Assembly: GCA_010093605.1 (NCBI GenBank)
Contig: MU004182.1
Location: 130,368 to 194,367 of the forward strand
DNA length: 64,000 nucleotides
Direction: 5' to 3'
From: Lophium mytilinum
Taxonomy: Eukaryota; Ascomycota; Dothideomycetes; Mytilinidiales; Mytilinidiaceae
Shown: positions 48,613 through 60,109 of the stretch, one piece after another
Position numbering within the stretch: the stretch's first letter is position 1
Layout of the letters: each line of letters starts with the position of its first letter
Made by a program: the position numbers and the translations under genes
Notes under the pieces: generated by a model
What the model was told of the DNA's origin: nothing
The model's database searches: none
The model's input: the letters and a program-made list of their open reading frames with translations, nothing else

Positions 48613-49938
48613 GGCCGTGGTAGATGCAGTGTGAGCAGATTTTGATGGCGTGTAACTGTAGAGGATTTGATTGAGGTACAAGTGTTGAATGTTCGTCGCC
48701 CCGGATTGCACGACATTGCTAGGTTCTCCAGCTTTTCCGGCAGCTCGGAATTGACGGCGTTAGCCTAGCAGGTGGGGTACATTGCGAAGTCCGGGGTATG
48801 CATTTTGATAGGACGAGTACGTATCATTAGCCTGAGGAGGCTTGATAGATTCCGCTGGGCTAATGGCGATGGTAGTTGGGAGCCCTTGAAGTTGGGCTGT
48901 CAGAGTTCTAGATCGATGTGGCTTGAGTTTCCAGGTTCACCCTCAAGAAAAGGATCAGGGAACACATTTGTCCTAATGAGTGACGGAATATGAACGATCT
49001 GGCTTATACTAGGGCCTTGAATGATAAAGTATTCCCAAGTCTGCCCGGTTGGAAGAGATTTTCGCAGCCTTCACAGGCTTTTCGATTCCTATCTCCTGTT
49101 CGGCAGCGTGAAAGCAAATGCGACCGCTCGAGTAACATGGGTACCCCATCTTGCTCTGACGTATATAGTTTGTGCTTCTGATGTTGGTGTTTTAGAAGTT
49201 ATCGCGGTGGTCAATAGAGGTATCCGGATCAAGACGTGGGGTTGTCTTAAAGGCTTTGCGGGGAAGAGGATCATCACACTCACGTGACCGAGCATCTTGA
49301 TTCAAGACATTTGGCAGATTGTGGAGCATTGGAAGTTATTCTCTTGGACTATACTTCCCTGTAGTCATGATATCAATGTAAGTACCTTGTCTTGATGGTT
49401 GTGAGATCCTCAAGCATCTGACGAAGAGTGAAGGTACCTTTCTTGGCATATAACTATACCTAATTAGACACGCGGGGCATAAAAAGGGTGGCACTCTATT
49501 CTACATGGGTGTCAACTTGGAGTGCTTCAATATTTTTTACGGAAATTCAAACAGGATAGAAGATCTTCCTTCTAGAATCTGTGGAAACTCGTTGGGGCAC
49601 CTCAAGTAGTGGTAAAGTAGGTGCCTCTAAAAGGCAACGTGGTACTTAAGGGTAATAGAGAGTAGCAGTAACAAATTCGTAAGGTATAGACACTATTCGA
49701 TTCATGTGCTATATACGCTTGCTTAGCACCGCTTGAGGTCCGCTAGTATGCTATTACTATTCATGAAATGCCTGCTTTGGCAAGCCTGATAGCTCTTTGG
49801 GCCACCTCATACAGTGTTGAACTGCTGTTGTGTGCCACTTATTTCCTGCCTAGCGTGTTAGGATGTGGTGTTGAGGCCCACCCGCGAACTTCGCACTTCA
49901 CCCGTCCTGCCGTGTACTCTCCACCAGGACATCACAAG
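48613..49938. promoter_or_regulatory. Divergent intergenic region of bZIP-DUF3425 and NAA20
   Basis: The 1.3-kb gap holds promoters for both divergent genes. It contains a TCACGTGA palindrome near 49.28 kb and one copy of the inverted-repeat element (49,556-49,746) placed about 190 bp before the NAA20 start codon. Confidence 0.5.
49556..49746 (+). repeat. Candidate MITE-like element, copy A
   Basis: About 190 bp resemble 52,770-52,963 in the same orientation over their whole length (roughly 70 percent by eye). Inside, imperfect inverted ends at 49,596-49,617 and 49,721-49,741 both read like GGCACCTCAAGYRGTGSTAA, enclosing about 145 bp with no coding capacity. This suits a miniature inverted-repeat element. 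The homology also extends about 40 bp to the left of the inverted end, so the true boundary is uncertain. Confidence 0.5.
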
Positions 49939-50568
49939 ATGGCTTCCATACGGCCCATGACCATTAACGATCTGTTCAAGATTAGCACCACTAACCTAGA
50001 CCATCTCACCGAAACCTACAATGTAGGCTTCTACCTCGAGTATCTGACTAAATGGCCGGATCTCTGCCGTGTCATTGAGGGCGTAGATGGCAATATTGAG
50101 GGCTACAGTAAGGTCAACTCTCCTCTTCTCGAAGCACATCACTAAGTCTTTTGCTCTAAAGTCCTCGGAAAGGTCGAAGCCTCGCCTTATCCTCCGCCCG
50201 TCTATCCCTACGACCCAGACACAAACACAAATCCAAACTACCTCCCCTGGCACGGCCACATCACCGCCCTCACCGTAGCGCCCTCTGCCCGTCGACTAGG
50301 CCATGCGACACGGCTCACAGAGAGTCTGGAGCAGCAAGCCGACGCCAACAATGGCTGGTTTGTGGACCTCTTCGTGCGAAAAGAGAACATCCTTGCGCAG
50401 GAACTCTATAGAAAGATGGGCTATTCGGTCTACCGCTGCGTAGTCGACTACTACAACGATGGAGCTGATGCTTACGACATGCGGAAGCCCTTGAGCCGCG
50501 ACAAGGGCTACAAGCACGTTCGAGATCACGGCGAAAACTTTCGTGTGGATCCCCAGGATGTGTGGTGA
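49939..50568 (+). CDS. naa20: N-terminal acetyltransferase B catalytic subunit (NAA20/Nat3 type)
   Basis: The exons are 49939-50107 and 50162-50568, giving 191 residues. The start MASIRPMTINDLFK and the next block NLDHLTETYNVGFYLEYL are hallmarks of NAA20. The GNAT core includes GYILGKVEA, HITALTVAPSARRLGHA (the acetyl-CoA loop) and FVDLFVRKENILAQELYRKM, followed by GYSVYRCVVDYYN and a C-terminal tail with YDMRKPLSRD. NatB acetylates nascent proteins starting Met-Asp, Met-Glu, Met-Asn or Met-Gln on the ribosome together with the auxiliary subunit NAA25. The length is close to the usual 170-190 residues. Confidence 0.95.
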
Positions 50569-50972
50569 GATTCTTTTCGATCCTTCGGGGGTGCTTCAAT
50601 ACATTCTAGCTGTATCTGCAATCCTTGGAACTTTATCAGCCTCTCGAGTTTTTTCATTGTACCCTGACGATCCCCAGCCCGCTGGGCTACTGTTGCCAGC
50701 GTCGCGACCTGCCCAAACTTGTACATTGATCCACAACCCGATGTACTCGCTGTCACGTGCTTTCTGAACTTCACCGTGACGCCTTGAGGCTATTGTTCTG
50801 TATTCATGGATTCACCGCGTGCGAATCAGAATAGCTAAGCGAGCTACCTTTCTTCCACCCTATTTCACGTCCTTCGTCGCTCCACACTCATGTCACGAAC
50901 CTCATCACCAACCTCATCACGATCATCCTGACACTCCCAAAAATCCTTCAAGACGCGATTCAAACCTCAAAA
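50569..50972. other. Intergenic region
   Basis: A 400-bp gap holding the 3' end of NAA20 and the C/T-rich leader of the zinc-finger gene. No gene is seen. Confidence 0.5.
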
Positions 50973-52505
50973 ATGCCGTACCACATCCCTTCGTACCCGA
51001 AACTGATCTTCCCGTCGCCAATCGCCTGCGTACCGAAAACCCTGGGGCTCTCCTGGACGAACTATGCACGCCACTTTCGCGAGCATGCCGCCGACCGCGA
51101 TGTGCGTGGGGAAGCCGGTGCCACACTGGGCGCCGCGATGCTGCGCCACTACTTCCCCTCTGTAGCGGGCTTCCGCCAGTTCCGGGCGTGTCTTTGGGTC
51201 AATTGGGGTGCTGCAGAGACAACGCCACTTACCGAGATTCTGGAAGGCTTATCCGTGGAAGACATGGCGATGTGGATTGTGGAGAAGAAGAAGACAGAAG
51301 AGGGCACCGAAGAGGGGATTAGGCCGAGCGTGGAGGTCCAGGACGACGATGTCTACGACGTCCACACCATTCTGATCGTCGCCACCAATGCCAGATTCAT
51401 GGCGAAGGAGGAGCGTTTGATCCCGTCTGTGCTGCCGCTCTCGGGCCAAGAGTTCGTTGTTCGAGGGAAAGAAGTGCGCCGTCTCGCCAACGTGGTGTTG
51501 TTGACTGGCAACCAGTCAACCCAGTTGCCGCAACTCGAGTTCTACAAGCTAGATCTCGATGGAACGAACAGGAAGTGCTTGGTGCCTGCCGTGGGAACTA
51601 CGGAGGAGCGTTTTGTGACCCATGTGTTCGGACTAGGGAAGGAGGAGGCTCAGCAAGTGAACGAGATGTGGACGGCGGCAGCAAAGGAGGAGCTGAAGCT
51701 GATGGGAAACCTGAAGACGAAGGCTGCGGAGAGATATGCCCAGACTCCGGAATCCAACTCGAGCGTCTTCTCGCTCGCACACCTCCACAGCCCCGCCAGC
51801 CGCGCCCCCAGCGCCCTCCCCAGCGCCGTCAGCGCCGTCAAGAACCGCACCCGCAAGCAGACAAGCCGTGCCCTCTCCGCCGGCGCCTCTTCCCGCTCGG
51901 GCTCCCGCAAACGCAAGCGTCCAACCCCAGAGCCCTTCTCACCCATCTACGCCTCCCCTTTCAAGCTAGAAGGGACCCCTTCCTCCGCGGCCTCCGAACC
52001 GCGCCGCAAGAAGCAGAAGAAATCGGCGCAATTGGCCGCCATCGACGCCGCGCTCCGCAGCCCCGCTGCCTCCGCTTCTAAAAAGATCTTCTGCTGCCCG
52101 TTTGTGGGCTGCCCGCTTCGCTACACGATGAAGGACTCGGTGCGCCGCCACTTCAAGAGGTTTCACAAGGGGCTGGAGTTGGATATGGCGGATTGGGAGT
52201 ATACGACCGCGGAGGGCGTTAAGATTAAGGGACAGCATGTGGAGATGGAGAGTAGAGCTGGTTCGCAGGCGGGGGAGAGTAGGGGTAGTTCGCTGGCTGT
52301 GGAGAGTAGGGGTAGTTCGCAGGCTGTGGGAGGGGAGGCGGGGCTTGGGGGTAGGTATAGCGGTTTGACGAGCAAGAAGAGGCTGCCGGGGCTCTACGAG
52401 GCGGCGGCTGGTGGTGCGGGTGTTAAGGCGGAGAGGGCTGACTCTGCGGTTGCGGGCGATGGGGATGGGGGTGCGGGTGCGGGTGCGGGTGCGGGTCAGG
52501 GCTAG
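50973..52505 (+). CDS. Single C2H2 zinc-finger protein
   Basis: An intronless frame of 510 residues starts at ATG 50973 (MPYHIPSYPKLIFPS). The first 230 residues look folded and unlike any family I can name. A Ser/Ala/Arg-rich linker with a basic stretch (SRKRKRPTPEP and EPRRKKQKKSAQ, likely nuclear localisation) follows. One C2H2 finger is present near residues 370-396: C-x4-C-x12-H-x4-H in CPFVGCPLRYTMKDSVRRHF and onward. The tail has Ser/Gly repeats (ESRGSSLAV, ESRGSSQAV) and a Gly/Ala run at the end. It is probably a nuclear, DNA-associated protein; this is inferred from the finger and basic stretch. Confidence 0.8.
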   Translation: MPYHIPSYPKLIFPSPIACVPKTLGLSWTNYARHFREHAADRDVRGEAGATLGAAMLRHYFPSVAGFRQFRACLWVNWGAAETTPLTEILEGLSVEDMAMWIVEKKKTEEGTEEGIRPSVEVQDDDVYDVHTILIVATNARFMAKEERLIPSVLPLSGQEFVVRGKEVRRLANVVLLTGNQSTQLPQLEFYKLDLDGTNRKCLVPAVGTTEERFVTHVFGLGKEEAQQVNEMWTAAAKEELKLMGNLKTKAAERYAQTPESNSSVFSLAHLHSPASRAPSALPSAVSAVKNRTRKQTSRALSAGASSRSGSRKRKRPTPEPFSPIYASPFKLEGTPSSAASEPRRKKQKKSAQLAAIDAALRSPAASASKKIFCCPFVGCPLRYTMKDSVRRHFKRFHKGLELDMADWEYTTAEGVKIKGQHVEMESRAGSQAGESRGSSLAVESRGSSQAVGGEAGLGGRYSGLTSKKRLPGLYEAAAGGAGVKAERADSAVAGDGDGGAGAGAGAGQG

Positions 52506-54627
52506 CGATGTCTAGGTTTGTGAGGAGAGATGTTGAGGGGGTTGAGAATGTTTGTATGATTAGCTTGGTCCTTGTTGTATCCTGACAGTCCCTGAAGAGT
52601 GGTGGGGACAGTCTAGCTAGTGTAGGAAATCAGGGCATGCATGTCACTTTTCATACTTCGGATCTCTGGTCGCGTGGACTTTGTACGCGCGAGTGAGGTT
52701 GAATTGGTCGATATATCTGTCGATCCATGATCTGGAGGTGTTTTCGTGCTCGCTAGGCATCTTGAAGGAATAGAAGCTCTTCACTCTGGGCTCTGTGGAA
52801 CGTCGTTGAGGCACTTCAAGCAGTGGTAGACGGGTGTGAGATAGCGCTGCACGCGTGGTAGTTATGTTTGGATAGGAAGTAGCAGTCTACGAACTCATGG
52901 GGTTCATATATACTATTTCTGTGCTTCAGGTACGCTTGTTTGGCACTGCTTGAGGCCCTCTAGCCGTGAATCCTCAAGATACGGGGTGTTGAGTGAGCAT
53001 ACATAAATGAGAAAGTGTACTGTGTGCTGCTGCCGTCTGAAGGCCTCTGTCGTACTTTCAGAAAGCGGAAGAGATTTGAAGTCATTGTTTTGGACGACTG
53101 CAAAACTGCTCAGGGCACCCCAACCGGTATCAAGTCCGTGTACCCAAACGAGAGAGTACACAGGGAGAGAGAGCCAACGCGAACGACAATGAACTTACAA
53201 CCCTGGAACGCCTAAGATGATGTTCCAATCAGGTCAGTCTGAAGGCAGGATTCGATGACTTGCATCCAATATTCTGTGTTGGCCGACTAGGCGAATCCGA
53301 GCTGTAGGTAAATCAAGCCAGGTTGGGGTTCTGCGGGGCGTCTGGCCGAAGCTCCCATGTCGAAAGACGGTTCTCGTCCACGATGCGCGAGAGGCGGACC
53401 GGGCGGGTGGGAGCAGTGGTGGATGGGGTGAGGCAACTGGGACAGAGGGTAGAATAGAAGCAGGCTAACCCGATGCGACACGGAGTGAAGGTTGACGAGG
53501 CGGGTAAGAGCTGGCACGTGCGCAGGGTATCATTGGTGGAAGCATGGGGGCAGGCAGATAAGCGGGGCGATGGACTAAGGCATATCAACGCTCGCCAAGA
53601 TATTGTACCTTTGCAGCTATCGCCGGGGTCGTTCCACGGCGGTGGTTGTAGCTCGACGCGGCTTCTATTGGGGTAGGAAGGATACGGACAGCCAATGCGA
53701 GATGCTACAGGAGTTGGACGCACACTAAGCATTATCTGTTCCTCTCGAAGAGGACTCGGTGTCTTCGGATTGATGTCCTGGGACCTTGGACCTTCAAGAT
53801 GGTTTTTGTGCCCACACCACCAGCTGCACAGTCCATTGCTGCAGGCCAAGCTGGCTGGCAGTTCCCGGCCCCTGCAAAAGCCGGGGGTGCGTCCAGATGC
53901 CGAGAGTGTGGAGGAACAAGAGGAACGTGGAGAGGCGTCCAGCACCTGCAAGCGCCGCAGTGTCGGCCCGCATTCCCACCTCGCGAACAAGCTCTCCAAG
54001 CACTAACGGTCAAGCATCGTGAACAAGCCGGCCATACGTGCAAAATCTGCCAGTGCTGCAGCGCCACTGGGCCGTAGTCAGCGCATCATGCTTCGCGCCA
54101 TGCTGCGTGCCGGCGTGCGGTCTGGTCGTTGCGGTCAGGAGAGGCAGAGCTTGAGGTCACGAAGGCCATGATATCTGATTATTCCATCCGCGTAGGGCAC
54201 GGAAGCTCAATCTCGCTCCGGTCCGCAACGTTTCGAATTAGCACAGCTGCTGCCACTGCCAACCGCCGCGCGTGATGCTGGACTCGCCCAGACAGAATCC
54301 GGGGGCCTTGCCGTGCATCCCAGCCTCACCACCACTCGGAACCCCTCTCGTTGGCCTGCTCCAAGCACCCGTCGACAGGCCTCCGAGGCCCTGGCCAGCA
54401 GCTGTCCCCTGCAGCCGACCAGCCCATCTCGCGACCACAGACTCCAGCATCCCGGACCGCGACTCCTACCCCGGGCCTGATCTGGCTTATACGGAAATGG
54501 CAATGCTCCAGTTCTATATCATGTCCGCCAATCCCCCAGATTCTGCTTCTCCAGTGCGCACTCGCCTGACACAGCACCCTCCATTCCCCTGATCTGAAAC
54601 CTCAACTCGTTGCCCACAGCCATCATC
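52506..54627. other. Intergenic region upstream of the sugar porter
   Basis: About 2.1 kb. It holds copy B of the inverted-repeat element near its start and several motif-free open frames on both strands at 53.3-54.5 kb. The last 400 bp are the presumed promoter and leader of the transporter. Confidence 0.45.
52770..52963 (+). repeat. Candidate MITE-like element, copy B
   Basis: Second copy of the element at 49,556-49,746. Its imperfect inverted ends lie at 52,810-52,831 (GGCACTTCAAGCAGTGG) and 52,938-52,958 (reverse complement GGGCCTCAAGCAGTGCC). It starts 265 bp after the stop of the zinc-finger gene. Confidence 0.5.
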
Positions 54628-56478
54628 ATGGAGAAGGACTTGGGCGTCGCCCACAACGAGACCGAGCACACCACCGAGGTCCGCCAGGTGCACAATGTCT
54701 CCCTGGCCGATGCCACGGCCAAGGCCAAAGTCAGCGCGTGGACCAAGTCCATGTGGAAGGTGAGTCCGATGCCTCTCCCCGCCTTCTGAACTCCGCTTAC
54801 CAGTCCTAGCTCTACCTGGTTCTGTTCGTCGCTACTCTCAACTCGTGCATCAACGGTTACGATGGGTCCTTGATGGGTGCCATCAACAGCTACTCGCAGT
54901 ACCGTTCGTACTTTGGCTTCTCCCTCACCGAGGGTACCCCTGGCACTGGCATTGTTTACGCCATCTACACCATTGGCAATCTGGTTGGATCCTTCGCTGC
55001 TGGGCCTGCTACTGATTGGAAAGGTGTGTGATTCTGATTGTTTTCGTGCCTCTTCTTATCCCCCTCTCCGATATACCCCTCGAATAGTCCCACTTCTTCA
55101 TTCGGGCCTCAAGAAACAAAACTGACCAATCCAGGCCGAAAATGGGGCATGTTCATCGGCTGCCTCATCATCGTCATCGGCACATGTGTCCAGGCCACTT
55201 GCACCAACTTGGGCGGCTTTATGGGCGGCCGCTTCATTCTCGGATTTGGCGTGGCCATCACTTCGACTGCTGGCCCCGCCTATGCCTCTGAGATGGCCCA
55301 TCCCGCCTACCGTGGTATCCTGACCGGTATCTTCAACACTTTCTGGTTCGTGGGTGGCATCCCCGGTACCTTTGTTCCATACGGCACCTCGGTCTTGCAA
55401 GGCACGAAGTCGTGGAGAATCCCGATCTGGCTCCAGATGATCTTCTCCTGCGTCGTTCTTTTCAGCGCCCCTTTCCTCCCCGAGACTCCCCGTTGGTTGA
55501 TTGCCAATGACCGCCACGAGGAAGCCCTCGACACCATGGTAAGTCAGCGTCAATTCCTCAGCTCGACCCTCGCTAACTCCTCAGGCCCGATACCACGGCG
55601 ACGGCAGCCGCGACTCTGCCATCGTGCAGCTCGAGTACAGGGAAATGTGCGAAGACATCTCCGTGACGGGCTCCGACAAGCGCTGGTGGGACTACCGCGA
55701 GCTGTTCAACTCCCGCGAGCAGCGCTACCGCACCATGCTCGTGGTCTCCATGGGCTTCTTCGGCCAATGGTCCGGCAACGGCCCCGTGTCCTACTACTAC
55801 CCAGCCATGCTCCAGGGCGCCGGCATCACCAACAACCACACGCGCCTGTTGCTCAACGGCCTGCAGAACGTCGTCTCCTTCATCGGCGCCGTCTTCGGAG
55901 CCCTGTACACCGACAAGTGGGGCCGCCGCCCGCAGCTCCTCGTCTCCACGGGCATCGTCGTCGTCATCTTCATCCTCGTGTGCGCTCTCGTCGCAACCAA
56001 CGTCATCGACGGGCCGGACGGCAAGCCCAAGGTCGACGACAGCGGCACGCCCATCATCAAGCGGCCCGGCCAAGCCAAGGCCGTCATCGGGCTCATCTTC
56101 ATCTTCGGCTTCGTCTTCTCGGCCGGCTACACGCCGCTGCAGCAGCTGTACCCGGTCGAGTGCCTGCGTTACGAGTCACGAGCCAAGGGTATGGCCTTCT
56201 ACAACTTCTGGGTCAACATTGCCGGCTTCTACAACACGTTTGTGACCGGCATTGCGTTTTCGGGCGCTGGGTGGAAGTACTACTTCCTCTTCATCTTCTG
56301 GGATATCTTTGAGTTTGCGTTTATCTACTTCTTCTATGTGGAGACGCGCAGGCGCACGCTTGAGGAGCTGTCGGAGATCTTTAGCAGCAGGACGCCGGTT
56401 AAGACGAGCTTGTCCAAGACGCAGATTGTGGTGCATGGGAGCGATGGGGTTACGGAGGTGTTGGATAAGGAGGTCTAG
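54628..56478 (+). CDS. MFS sugar porter
   Basis: The exons are 54628-54759, 54810-55023, 55135-55538 and 55585-56478, giving 547 residues. The sugar-porter signatures are in order: NSCINGYDGSLMGAIN in the first span, GRKWGMFIGC after span 2, GRFILGFGVAI, PETPRWLI at the end of the N-half, a central loop, DKWGRRPQLL, and PVECLRYESRAKGMA near the end. Twelve membrane spans are expected in this plasma-membrane family, which moves hexoses, lactose or related sugars with protons. The closest feel is the fungal lactose/hexose permease group, but the substrate cannot be read from sequence. The C-terminal tail is cytosolic and Ser/Thr-rich. Confidence 0.93.
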
Positions 56479-57593
56479 GTTAGAAGCCTTGACCTTTTGA
56501 AAAAGCCCTTAGCTTGCTCTGTTTTGAAATAAGGTGTGGGGGGGATGGATGGGTCTGGGTATGGGTAATTGGCGAGACGAGAAGAACGTCGGAAAGTGGA
56601 GATCTAGTCTGCACCGCTCGGAGTTTTCACCATCTACACAGATCTCTATAGTAGTATTCGAGAACTCGGCTTGAATCTTCTACTCGTTTCGTTGTATGTT
56701 GTGCCATGCCTGAAATTCTCTCCTGTCTCGGCCTCTTTAGCTCCTTGGAGGAGACTGTCGCCCGAGCTGTTTCTCTCTCTCTCTTCAAAGCATAGTCATG
56801 TTAACAAGCATCCCGTAATCCCGCTTCGTTACCAGGGTTCTGGACCTCATCCAGGCCCCCACTTACGGACTGTATGCGCGTCAAAGACTTGCTTACCCCC
56901 GCTTTGCCCCTTTGGATGCGGGAGCTGGGGGGCGGTTGACTGGGGTGTAGCGCAATCTACCCGCGGGGGAGTCTGTATGCAGTGTGACGGGGGCTATGCT
57001 GCTTGCGGCGCGGAGGGCGTTGTGTGTGTAGATCCCGGGATAACGGGAGGTGTTCTAGAAGGGAAAAATGTGGGGGCGTAAGGCTTGGGCATGGGGATTG
57101 AGGGATTGGGTGGATACGGGAGAGGGGATTGGGTGGATACGGGAGGGGGGAGGATTGGAAAGGTGGGAGTCTAGGTATATTTAAGGTTTTCAATATTCAT
57201 CCCTTCCCGAAAACGGTCTTGGGCGGCTCGATGATACCGTGAGATAGGTTTGAGGAATTTGAGATTTGACCACTGGGGGTGGGAGACGTGTGGTCCTTTT
57301 TTGTATTCGCATTTTGCGTCGCTTGTAGTAGCGCATTCAGACTCTTGATGGTTGATAGTATGTGAGGATAGAAATACGTGACTTGTGAAATCTGTCCGGT
57401 CACGTGAAAGACCTCCCTAAAAGAGGGCTTCGATGCTCTTGTCGAATGCAGTCAAAGACCGGCTTCAATAGTTCTCGAATAGAAACAGAGATTCGAGGTC
57501 AGTGGGCGCCTCGTGCGACTCAGGCCTGCACAATCACAGCTGAAGCTTGACGGGACGAGGTAGACCAAAATCGGCAAAAGAAATAGCGGAGAT
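56479..57593. other. Convergent intergenic region
   Basis: Between the sugar porter (plus) and the small secreted protein (minus). It contains the short tandem repeat at 57,102-57,150 and no supported gene. Confidence 0.5.
57102..57150 (+). repeat. Two-unit 24-bp tandem repeat
   Basis: The word GGATTGGGTGGATACGGGAG occurs twice in direct succession in noncoding DNA. Confidence 0.8.
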
Positions 57594-58185
57594 TCATGCG
57601 ATAATAGAGGTAATCGGAATATACCACGGCTCCGTCCGCGTATGGGCCACCCCAACCGGCGAAGTCGTCGTGTTCTCGGCTGTCCAGTTGGTATCGCTGG
57701 GCGCAAAGCCAGTGGTATACGTCGGAAACTCGCTGCACACATAGATCAGTCGAGCTTCTCGACAATACGCAATGAGAAAAGACAGTGCGAGGATTTTGAT
57801 GGCGAATCAGGAAGCACGATACATACCTCCAATACCACCACGACCGCGTTAGCAGGATCGTGTTCTCTTGGTACAAGAAACCGTAATCCCCCGACGAGTC
57901 ACAGTAGGTGTACCAATCCATGTAGAGCGAGGTCTTGCCGTTGACCGCGTATGTGCAGTTGCCGGAGATGGTGTGGTTGCGGTCGGGGTCGGGGTCAGAG
58001 AAGTGGAAGGAGATGAAGGACATGAGGTTGATCTCTGGGTAAGATTGAAAGATTATAAGATCGGTGATGACGAGTGGGACTTGGCCACTTTGACGGGATT
58101 GGATTTCGGTGGATTGCTGATTTGGAAGCGCGAGGGAGGGGATGATGCTCATTGTGAGGGCCAGGAGCGGGGCGAGAAGGTGCAT
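57594..58185 (-). CDS. Small secreted protein
   Basis: The exons on the minus strand are 58185-57827 and 57732-57594, with donor GTATGT and acceptor GCAG, giving 165 residues. A signal peptide is evident (MHLLAPLLALTMSIIPSLAL). The mature part is short and polar with two cysteines (GNCTYAV and DWYTYCDSSGDYG), then RSWWYWSEFPTYTTGF and EPWYIPITSIIA at the end. Without splicing the first frame stays open to 57520 and would give 221 residues with a different tail. The spliced form is preferred because its sites are good and its tail is less cysteine-scrambled. It resembles secreted hypothetical proteins of plant-associated fungi; no function is assigned. Confidence 0.7.
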
Positions 58186-59065
58186 CTTGAATGTAGTCGA
58201 TGTGGAAGAGGTGAATTGATTTTGATGAGACAGAGTATACTAGAGTATTCGCTTCTTGAAATGCAATACTTCTCACTGGGACGGAGAGGTATTATAGCGA
58301 TCTAAGTTCTTGAGCAATCACGTACCGAGTGCTTATATACGTTGACATGGTCAAGTCGGGTTCTCTCATATTTCATCTCTGCTAGACCGCTAGATCTATT
58401 GCCAAGGAGAGTCTGCTTATCTGCGTTGCTGTGAGTGATCATGCAGTACCCTAGGTCTAGGAATCGAATCCAAGGGTTACGCAGGCTTGTCACACCATGA
58501 GCGGAGGTACCTCAGATATTGTGTTCTGGTGCTGACGCATCTACAACTCAGTGTTCATAGGACGGGGTTCGCAGAATCTTCGGGAATGCCGCATCTAGAA
58601 GCCGCTCGTTTTTGGTGGCAAACATTTCTAGGTGGTATGCCATGAAGAAGCCCACATGCATGGTGGTAGCTGCAAGGGACATTAGCATGTTGTGTGCTGC
58701 ATGCAGGCATCCGGTCTTATTGAGAGACACAGAAGACCCATCTGGAAATATCAATACAACTCTGCAGTTCGTCGCAAGCTGTGCGATCCCAATTCGCTTT
58801 GTGAAGTTCATAGGTGACGATGGGGAGAGGTGGAGACGATGCAAGTGGGGGTCTAGCGTGACCCGTACCGCTTCTAATTCCGCCTCTAGCATTGTGGACC
58901 CGTCCGACATCTCAGCCTCTCACGGTATCAATACTGTGTACCCTGGTTTCACTATGCCATATTCTTGTGCTCTTAAGCTCCCCATACAGCTGCCAAACAG
59001 TTGATACGGTAAAGTTGCGGGGAGAAGCCCACCACGAGTCCACGACTACGAACGAGTACTCCATT
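58186..59065. other. Intergenic region
   Basis: About 0.9 kb. An open frame at 58548-58910 (minus) has no motif and a stronger counterpart is not seen on the plus strand. It includes the promoter of the secreted-protein gene and the 3' end of the ankyrin/kelch gene. Confidence 0.45.
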
Positions 59066-60109
59066 TTACCTACCTACCGTATGATCCGGCGTCTTCCGTC
59101 TCCACGTGGAGTCAGATATATTCAAAATATTCTCTGTATCATTGTCCGTATTTGGACCTTCCTCCGTCTTGGACACCTTCCCACCAGAAACACAAATCTC
59201 ATGCTCAGAGACAACAACTGCAGCATGCTTGTAAATCCGACCGGGCGCTTCACCCACCACCTCCACCTCTTCCATAGCGAAGCTAGCCGTATCAAGCTTA
59301 TAAACGGGGGTGTGGTCATATCGTGGATTTTCCCCATACCCTAAACACCCAATGACATAGATATACCCGCCCATCAACGTCGCACTGTGGTTATCCGTCG
59401 GCTGGAAGACGTCCTCAGGGTAACTGTACACCACAAAGCTCCCATCAGGGTGGTGTTCCCAGACATCGTTGTATATGCAGAAATCAGGGTCGTAGGAATC
59501 CTCATGCTCGCCTCCGATCTGGATCACCCGGCCGTCGGGCAGCCGTGTAATAGACTGCCCGAAGCGCTCTGCGCACCAAACTGGCGTGCCCGGGAAGTCT
59601 CTCTTCACCCCGAACTTATCTTTGAAGTAATTCCCGGCGACCCAAGCATTCTTGCCGGACCGGATCATGGCATCCCAGAAGGGCATGTCGAGGCGGTCTG
59701 GATTCTTGGTTCCGAAAAGGCGGTTGCAGCCTGAAAGGAACTGCTCGGAGCTGATGGTGGATAGTGGTTCCTCGCTGGTTTCAGGTGATAGACCGACGAG
59801 TGCACGGCGCCCTTCATGCGAGATTTTCTGGATGTTGGCCCCAGCAGCTAAGAGAGCGAGGACAATTGGCAGGCTGTGAGCATTATTTAATGCGGTTCGG
59901 CCGAATTCTTCAACTTCAAGATCTTGGGGCGTTTTGAGTTTCTCCACTACCAGATCGTAATCGTCATATTCGACGGCTTGTATGAGTGATATGGACTTCT
60001 CGTCATCTTCATTAGATGACAGGTGTGATGGCGAAGGGCGTTCTAAAGAGCCTTGTGAAACAGCTTCGTCCGCATCGCTGATAGATTTGGGGTCTGGGGC
60101 GGCTGACAT
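59066..60109 (-). CDS. Ankyrin plus kelch-repeat protein
   Basis: A single exon of 347 residues starts at ATG 60109 (MSAAPDPKSISDADEAV). Residues about 45-105 form an ankyrin-like pair (SLIQAVEYDDYDLVVEKL and FGRTALNNAHSLPIVLALLAAGAN). Kelch-type beta-propeller repeats follow (FGQSITRLPDGRVIQIGGE, DNHSATLMGGYIYVIGCLGY and HAAVVVSEHEICVSGGKV). The protein ends soon after a final TWRR. GTAGGT lies in the last codons before the stop, so a further 3' exon is possible. The fold suggests a protein-interaction scaffold; no catalytic motif is seen. Confidence 0.82.
   Translation of the reverse strand: MSAAPDPKSISDADEAVSQGSLERPSPSHLSSNEDDEKSISLIQAVEYDDYDLVVEKLKTPQDLEVEEFGRTALNNAHSLPIVLALLAAGANIQKISHEGRRALVGLSPETSEEPLSTISSEQFLSGCNRLFGTKNPDRLDMPFWDAMIRSGKNAWVAGNYFKDKFGVKRDFPGTPVWCAERFGQSITRLPDGRVIQIGGEHEDSYDPDFCIYNDVWEHHPDGSFVVYSYPEDVFQPTDNHSATLMGGYIYVIGCLGYGENPRYDHTPVYKLDTASFAMEEVEVVGEAPGRIYKHAAVVVSEHEICVSGGKVSKTEEGPNTDNDTENILNISDSTWRRKTPDHTVGR

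Noticed and set aside
53313-53999. 228-codon open frame on the minus strand
   Set aside because: No motif, no signal peptide, and overlapping open frames on the plus strand; probably chance in GC-rich promoter DNA.
59122-60109. Plus-strand open frames opposite the ankyrin/kelch gene
   Set aside because: Antisense shadows of a gene with clear domains on the minus strand.
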